The translations under genes and the position numbers were made by a program. From JBHIDJ01 sp046760105 (GTDB lineage: Bacteria > Pseudomonadota > Gammaproteobacteria > Acidiferrobacterales > SPGG2): a stretch of 7,326 nucleotides of DNA. The stretch covers positions 1-7,326 of the forward strand of contig JBHIDJ010000142.1 in NCBI GenBank assembly GCA_046760105.1, given 5' to 3'. Below are positions 5,304 through 7,326 of the stretch, one piece after another. The notes under the pieces are model-generated. The model worked only from the letters and a program-made list of their open reading frames with translations, made no database searches and was not told the DNA's origin. Position 1 is the stretch's first letter. Every line of letters begins with the position of its first letter.

Positions 5304-6536
5304 ATGGCTCTTCTTGTGCAAAAATATGGCGGTACCTCAGTCGCCAATACCGAACGCATCAACGCGGTGGCCGACCGCGTGGCACGCATGCGTGCTGATG
5401 GAAACGATACGGTGGTGGTGGTGTCGGCCATGCGCGGTGAGACCGATCGCCTGCTCGAGTTAGCGACCGAGATAAATAAGAATCCCCCCGGCCGAGAGGT
5501 CGATGTGCTTCTCGCGACGGGTGAACAGGAAACGGCGGCACTGCTCAGCATGGCGCTGCAGAGTCGCGGCTGCGATGCGCGCTCTTACATGGGCCATCAG
5601 GTTCACATTCTCACCGACAACGTCCATGGCAAGGCGCGCATCCGGGGTATCGATGACGCACGGGTGCGAAAGGATCTTGCACGTGGGCGGGTGGTCGTGA
5701 TCGCTGGTTTCCAAGGTGTGGACGCAGATGGCAATATCACCACCCTCGGCCGTGGCGGTTCCGATACCACGGCGGTGGCGATGGCCGCTGCCCTCAAGGC
5801 GGACGAGTGCCAAATCTACACCGATGTAGACGGCATCTATACGGCTGACCCGCGGATCGTGCCCGACGCGCGCCGACTCGACCGCCTCATGGTGGAGGAG
5901 ATGCTGGAGCTCGCGAGCCTCGGGGCCAAGGTGCTACAGACCCGCTCCGTGCAATTCGCCGGCCGGTATAAAGTGCCGTTGCGCGTCCTCTCGTCGTTCG
6001 AGGAAGGGCCGGGGACGCTCATTACCTTCGAGGAGTATGAGATGGAAGAACCACTGGTTTCGGGCATCGCCGCTACCCGTGACGAGGCCAAGGTCACGAT
6101 TATGGGTGTGCCGGATCGGCCGGGCGTGGCCCATAAGCTCTTCAGCACGATCGCTGCGGTCAATATCGATGTCGACATGATCGTGCAGAACGTCGGCGCC
6201 GATGGGTTGACCGATGTCACGTTTACCGTACAACGCGCCGATTATGTTAAGGCTTTGAATATATTGAGAAAACTGGCGAAAGAGTTGGCGGCACGCGATG
6301 TTACTGGAGACGATAAAATTGTTAAGCTCTCGGTCGTGGGCGTGGGGATGCGCTCGCACGCAGGTATTGCCAGCACCGCCTTTCAGGCGCTGGCCAATGA
6401 GGGCATCAACATCCAGATGATCTCGACGTCGGAAATAAAGATCTCGATGGTGGTGGACGAGAAATACCTCGAGCTGGGTGTGCGGACGCTGCACAGCGCT
6501 TTTGGGCTCGAGAAAACACCCGGTAGCAATGGGTGA
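5304..6536 (+). CDS. lysC: Aspartate kinase, monofunctional, with two ACT regulatory domains
   Basis: Phosphorylates aspartate to 4-phospho-aspartate, the first step towards lysine, threonine, methionine and diaminopimelate. It has 410 residues, typical for the monofunctional type. The amino-acid kinase domain (about 1-240) has KYGGTSV (7-13) at the phosphate-binding start, GRGGSDTTAVA (149-159) and TDVDGIYTADPR (173-184). Tandem ACT domains cover about 265-330 and 340-405, with QNVG (295-298) and MISTSEIKIS (372-381) where feedback inhibitors bind in relatives. The start matches the family N-terminus MALLVQKYGGTSV, although no good ribosome binding site precedes it. The C-terminal half can be made separately from an internal start at 6042. 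It lies 87 bp after alaS. A shorthand name such as ask would also fit. Confidence 0.97.
   Translation: MALLVQKYGGTSVANTERINAVADRVARMRADGNDTVVVVSAMRGETDRLLELATEINKNPPGREVDVLLATGEQETAALLSMALQSRGCDARSYMGHQVHILTDNVHGKARIRGIDDARVRKDLARGRVVVIAGFQGVDADGNITTLGRGGSDTTAVAMAAALKADECQIYTDVDGIYTADPRIVPDARRLDRLMVEEMLELASLGAKVLQTRSVQFAGRYKVPLRVLSSFEEGPGTLITFEEYEMEEPLVSGIAATRDEAKVTIMGVPDRPGVAHKLFSTIAAVNIDVDMIVQNVGADGLTDVTFTVQRADYVKALNILRKLAKELAARDVTGDDKIVKLSVVGVGMRSHAGIASTAFQALANEGINIQMISTSEIKISMVVDEKYLELGVRTLHSAFGLEKTPGSNG
6030..6536 (+). CDS. Internal start for an aspartate kinase beta subunit (ACT domains only)
   Basis: Inside lysC and in the same frame, GAGGAG (6030-6035) lies six bases before ATG 6042 (Met247). 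The product would be 164 residues starting MEEPLVSGIAATRDEAKV, containing just the two ACT domains. Alpha2beta2 aspartate kinases made from an in-frame internal start at this same point are established for Bacillus subtilis LysC and Corynebacterium glutamicum LysC, whose beta subunit begins similarly (MEEAVLTGVA, from memory). The feature range includes the ribosome binding site; the coding part begins at 6042. Actual translation is inferred. Confidence 0.6.
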   Translation, partial: EEYEMEEPLVSGIAATRDEAKVTIMGVPDRPGVAHKLFSTIAAVNIDVDMIVQNVGADGLTDVTFTVQRADYVKALNILRKLAKELAARDVTGDDKIVKLSVVGVGMRSHAGIASTAFQALANEGINIQMISTSEIKISMVVDEKYLELGVRTLHSAFGLEKTPGSNG

Positions 6537-6568
6537 TTGGGCCTGGCCACTGGCATGGAACCTGCATA

Positions 6569-6599
6569 TTGCTGTTGGTCGGTGAAGGGGGTGTATACT
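6569..6599 (+). promoter_or_regulatory. Candidate csrA promoter
   Basis: TATACT (6594-6599) is a good -10 match; TTGCTG (6569-6574) is a partial -35 at the long spacing of 19 bp. A start near 6606 would give a leader of about 230 bases containing all the GGA triplets described below. Additional promoters nearer csrA are possible. Confidence 0.3.
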
Positions 6600-6665
6600 C
6601 GAGTTGCTGCAACCGGGTTTAATAACGGGAAAGGCGGACCTAGACCAATAAATTCGTAGCACCCC

Positions 6666-6724
6666 GTTGACGATTCCCCACGGAAGGGCAGAGCGGCTGC
6701 CTATCTGCGGCAGCTAGCGTCAAC
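6666..6724 (+). ncRNA. Possible three-way junction RNA element in the csrA leader
   Basis: GTTGACG (6666-6672) pairs perfectly with CGTCAAC (6718-6724). Inside are the CCC/GGG hairpin with the GGA loop (6677-6688) and a second perfect hairpin GCTGCC/GGCAGC (6696-6701 and 6709-6714, 7-base loop). The nested arrangement resembles a folded leader domain, but I recognise no known RNA family. Confidence 0.35.
6677..6688 (+). promoter_or_regulatory. Putative CsrA-binding hairpin (hexaloop ACGGAA)
   Basis: CCC (6677-6679) and GGG (6686-6688) close a six-base loop ACGGAA, giving C-ANGGAN-G, the arrangement recognised by CsrA/RsmE proteins. The stem is only three pairs, so stability is uncertain. Confidence 0.45.
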
Positions 6725-6839
6725 AATATGGATAGCCGAGAACGGACGCTCCAGTGGGCACGTCTCGTGAAAGTGCCATCATACTTTTTGGATGTGGGAC
6801 AAGGATCTGAGTTGTAAATGGTTAAAGGGGTACGGCACG

Positions 6840-7067
6840 ATGTTGATTTTGACAAGACGAATAGGCGAAACGCTGAACATCGGAGATGACGTTCAGGTCA
6901 CGGTCCTGGGTATCAAAGGTAACCAGGTGCGGATTGGGATTAATGCACCGAAGGACATTCCTGTCCACCGGGAAGAGATTTACGAGCGCATCAAGCGGGA
7001 GAAAGAAGCCGGCGTTGTCGCGGACGAAGAACAACCTCCGCTAGTACAGGGCAAAGGGTCCAGCTGA
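6840..7067 (+). CDS. csrA: CsrA/RsmA, global RNA-binding translational regulator
   Basis: A homodimeric protein that binds GGA-containing RNA hairpins and controls translation and stability of mRNAs for carbon storage, motility, biofilm and stress. It has 75 residues (E. coli 61). The core is nearly identical to the E. coli protein: MLILTRRIGETL with Leu4 and Arg6, the GNQVRIGINAPK strand region (27-38), and VHREEIYERI with the RNA-contacting Arg44. The tail after about residue 56 is longer and rich in Glu, Pro and Gly, and is not conserved. The ATG at 6840 is chosen because the family begins MLILTR; AAAGGGG lies nine bases upstream. It precedes tRNA-Ser, as in E. coli. Its leader is rich in GGA motifs, suggesting autoregulation. 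Confidence 0.98.
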   Translation: MLILTRRIGETLNIGDDVQVTVLGIKGNQVRIGINAPKDIPVHREEIYERIKREKEAGVVADEEQPPLVQGKGSS

Positions 7068-7073
7068 TTATTC

Positions 7074-7102
7074 TTTACGCCGCCTCAGCCAGTGGGTATG
7101 CT
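7074..7102 (+). promoter_or_regulatory. Candidate tRNA-Ser promoter
   Basis: TTTACG (7074-7079) and TATGCT (7097-7102), 17 bp apart, each match four of six sigma-70 positions and sit 22 bases before the mature tRNA 5' end. The -10 lies inside the inverted repeat at 7095-7114. Confidence 0.3.
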
Positions 7103-7114
7103 CGTTAGCATACC
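7095..7114 (+). repeat. Perfect 7-bp inverted repeat between csrA and tRNA-Ser
   Basis: GGTATGC (7095-7101) and GCATACC (7108-7114) flank the loop TCGTTA. There is no U-run, so if it ends csrA transcription it is not a standard intrinsic terminator. It might protect the csrA mRNA 3' end, mark processing before the tRNA, or act as a DNA operator over the tRNA promoter. Confidence 0.5.
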
Positions 7115-7123
7115 GTCGATCAA

Positions 7124-7217
7124 GGAGAGATGGCCGAGCTGGTTGAAGGCGCTCCCCTGCTAAGGGAGTATGGGGTTGATAGCTCCATCGAGGGTTCGAA
7201 TCCCTCTCTCTCCGCCA
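7124..7217 (+). tRNA. serV: tRNA-Ser (anticodon GCU)
   Basis: A complete class II tRNA of 94 bases including an encoded CCA. The acceptor stem GGAGAGA (7124-7130) pairs with TCTCTCC (7207-7213), followed by discriminator G and CCA (7215-7217). The anticodon stem CTCCC/GGGAG encloses loop CTGCTAA with anticodon GCT (7159-7161), reading AGC and AGU serine codons. The long variable arm typical of tRNA-Ser pairs ATGGGG with CTCCAT. The T arm is GAGGG-TTCGAAT-CCCTC. E. coli serV has the same anticodon and the same position after csrA. Confidence 0.97.
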
Positions 7218-7220
7218 AGT

Positions 7221-7258
7221 TATTAAAAAGGCCGGCTACAATGCCGGCTTTTTTAATA
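7221..7258 (+). terminator. Rho-independent terminator after tRNA-Ser
   Basis: GCCGGC (7231-7236) and GCCGGC (7243-7248) form a perfect stem around loop TACAAT, followed by six Ts and AATA. Upstream A-residues pair with the T-run, so it can also work on the minus strand. It starts a few bases after the tRNA CCA. Confidence 0.92.
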
Positions 7259-7269
7259 GCCCTGCCTAA

Positions 7270-7292
7270 CCCTCCCCAACAAATGGGGAGGG
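7270..7292. repeat. REP-like GC hairpin at the right edge
   Basis: CCCTCCCC (7270-7277) and GGGGAGGG (7285-7292) are perfect inverted copies around loop AACAAAT. Intergenic palindromes of this form are often dispersed REP elements in Gammaproteobacteria. There is one copy here; whether it is repeated in the genome cannot be seen. No gene is visible in 7259-7326. Confidence 0.4.
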
Positions 7293-7326
7293 ACATAGAA
7301 CTCCTAACGTAACGGCTCTTTCCACA

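Larger units (their letters stand above)
6600..6839 (+). promoter_or_regulatory. csrA 5' leader, GGA-rich and structured
   Basis: The 303-base gap between lysC and csrA holds no convincing gene. It contains eight GGA triplets, at 6628, 6636, 6682, 6730, 6744, 6790, 6797 and 6803. GGA is the core of CsrA binding sites, and CsrA proteins are known to repress their own translation in E. coli. The three at 6790-6805 are clustered 35-50 bases before the csrA start and include GGATGT and ACAAGGAT, both parts of the CsrA consensus. The csrA ribosome binding site is AAAGGGG (6824-6830), nine bases from the ATG. CsrA autoregulation here is inferred. Confidence 0.45.

Noticed and set aside
5934..6662. 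Minus-strand open frame of 242 codons over the end of lysC
   Set aside because: Antisense shadow of lysC; composition is low in family resemblance and no start signal was seen.
6728..6817. 29-codon open frame before csrA (MDSRERTLQW...)
   Set aside because: No ribosome binding site precedes its ATG and it resembles no known leader peptide; the segment is better explained as RNA leader.
6792..6839. Upstream in-frame ATG giving CsrA 16 extra residues
   Set aside because: CsrA proteins begin MLILTR, the csrA ribosome binding site is placed for 6840, and the upstream ATG overlaps the GGA cluster without its own binding site.
7130..7312. 60-codon open frame across tRNA-Ser and its terminator
   Set aside because: It runs through a certain tRNA and a terminator hairpin.

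Overview
The window is a compact housekeeping segment from a member of the Proteobacteria, most likely the Gammaproteobacteria. The order recA-recX-alaS-(lysC)-csrA-tRNA-Ser(GCU) is a conserved gammaproteobacterial neighbourhood (E. coli has recA-recX-alaS-csrA-tRNA-Ser). The proteins resemble that group closely, for example a CsrA core almost identical to the E. coli protein. I cannot name a genus. Coding DNA is GC-rich; the two flanks and the control regions are richer in AT.

Layout. Positions 1-196 hold no gene, only small inverted repeats. lexA lies on the minus strand (197-826). It is divergent from recA (1081-2130, possibly starting at 985), and the shared control region carries two direct-repeat operators, GTTC-N7-GTTC and its reverse complement. 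recX follows recA with overlapping stop and start, apparently using a CTG start. alaS (2625-5216) follows 21 bp later, then lysC (5304-6536), which contains a well-placed internal start for a separate beta subunit. A 303-bp leader rich in GGA triplets and RNA hairpins precedes csrA (6840-7067). A complete tRNA-Ser(GCU) gene (7124-7217) comes next, followed by a strong intrinsic terminator and a REP-like GC hairpin near the right edge.

How the genes work together. LexA and RecA are the repressor and the co-protease sensor of the SOS response, and RecX restrains RecA filaments; the three form a self-contained damage-response circuit. alaS and tRNA-Ser serve translation. lysC starts the aspartate pathway towards lysine, threonine and methionine. 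CsrA is a global RNA-binding regulator, and its leader looks built for autoregulation.

The most notable observation is that the lexA-recA control region carries operators of the alphaproteobacterial LexA type, not the E. coli CTGT-N8-ACAG type, in a gammaproteobacterial gene context. The LexA recognition helix also looks non-E. coli-like. I see no CRISPR array, insertion sequence, prophage or defence gene, and no wholly new multigene system.
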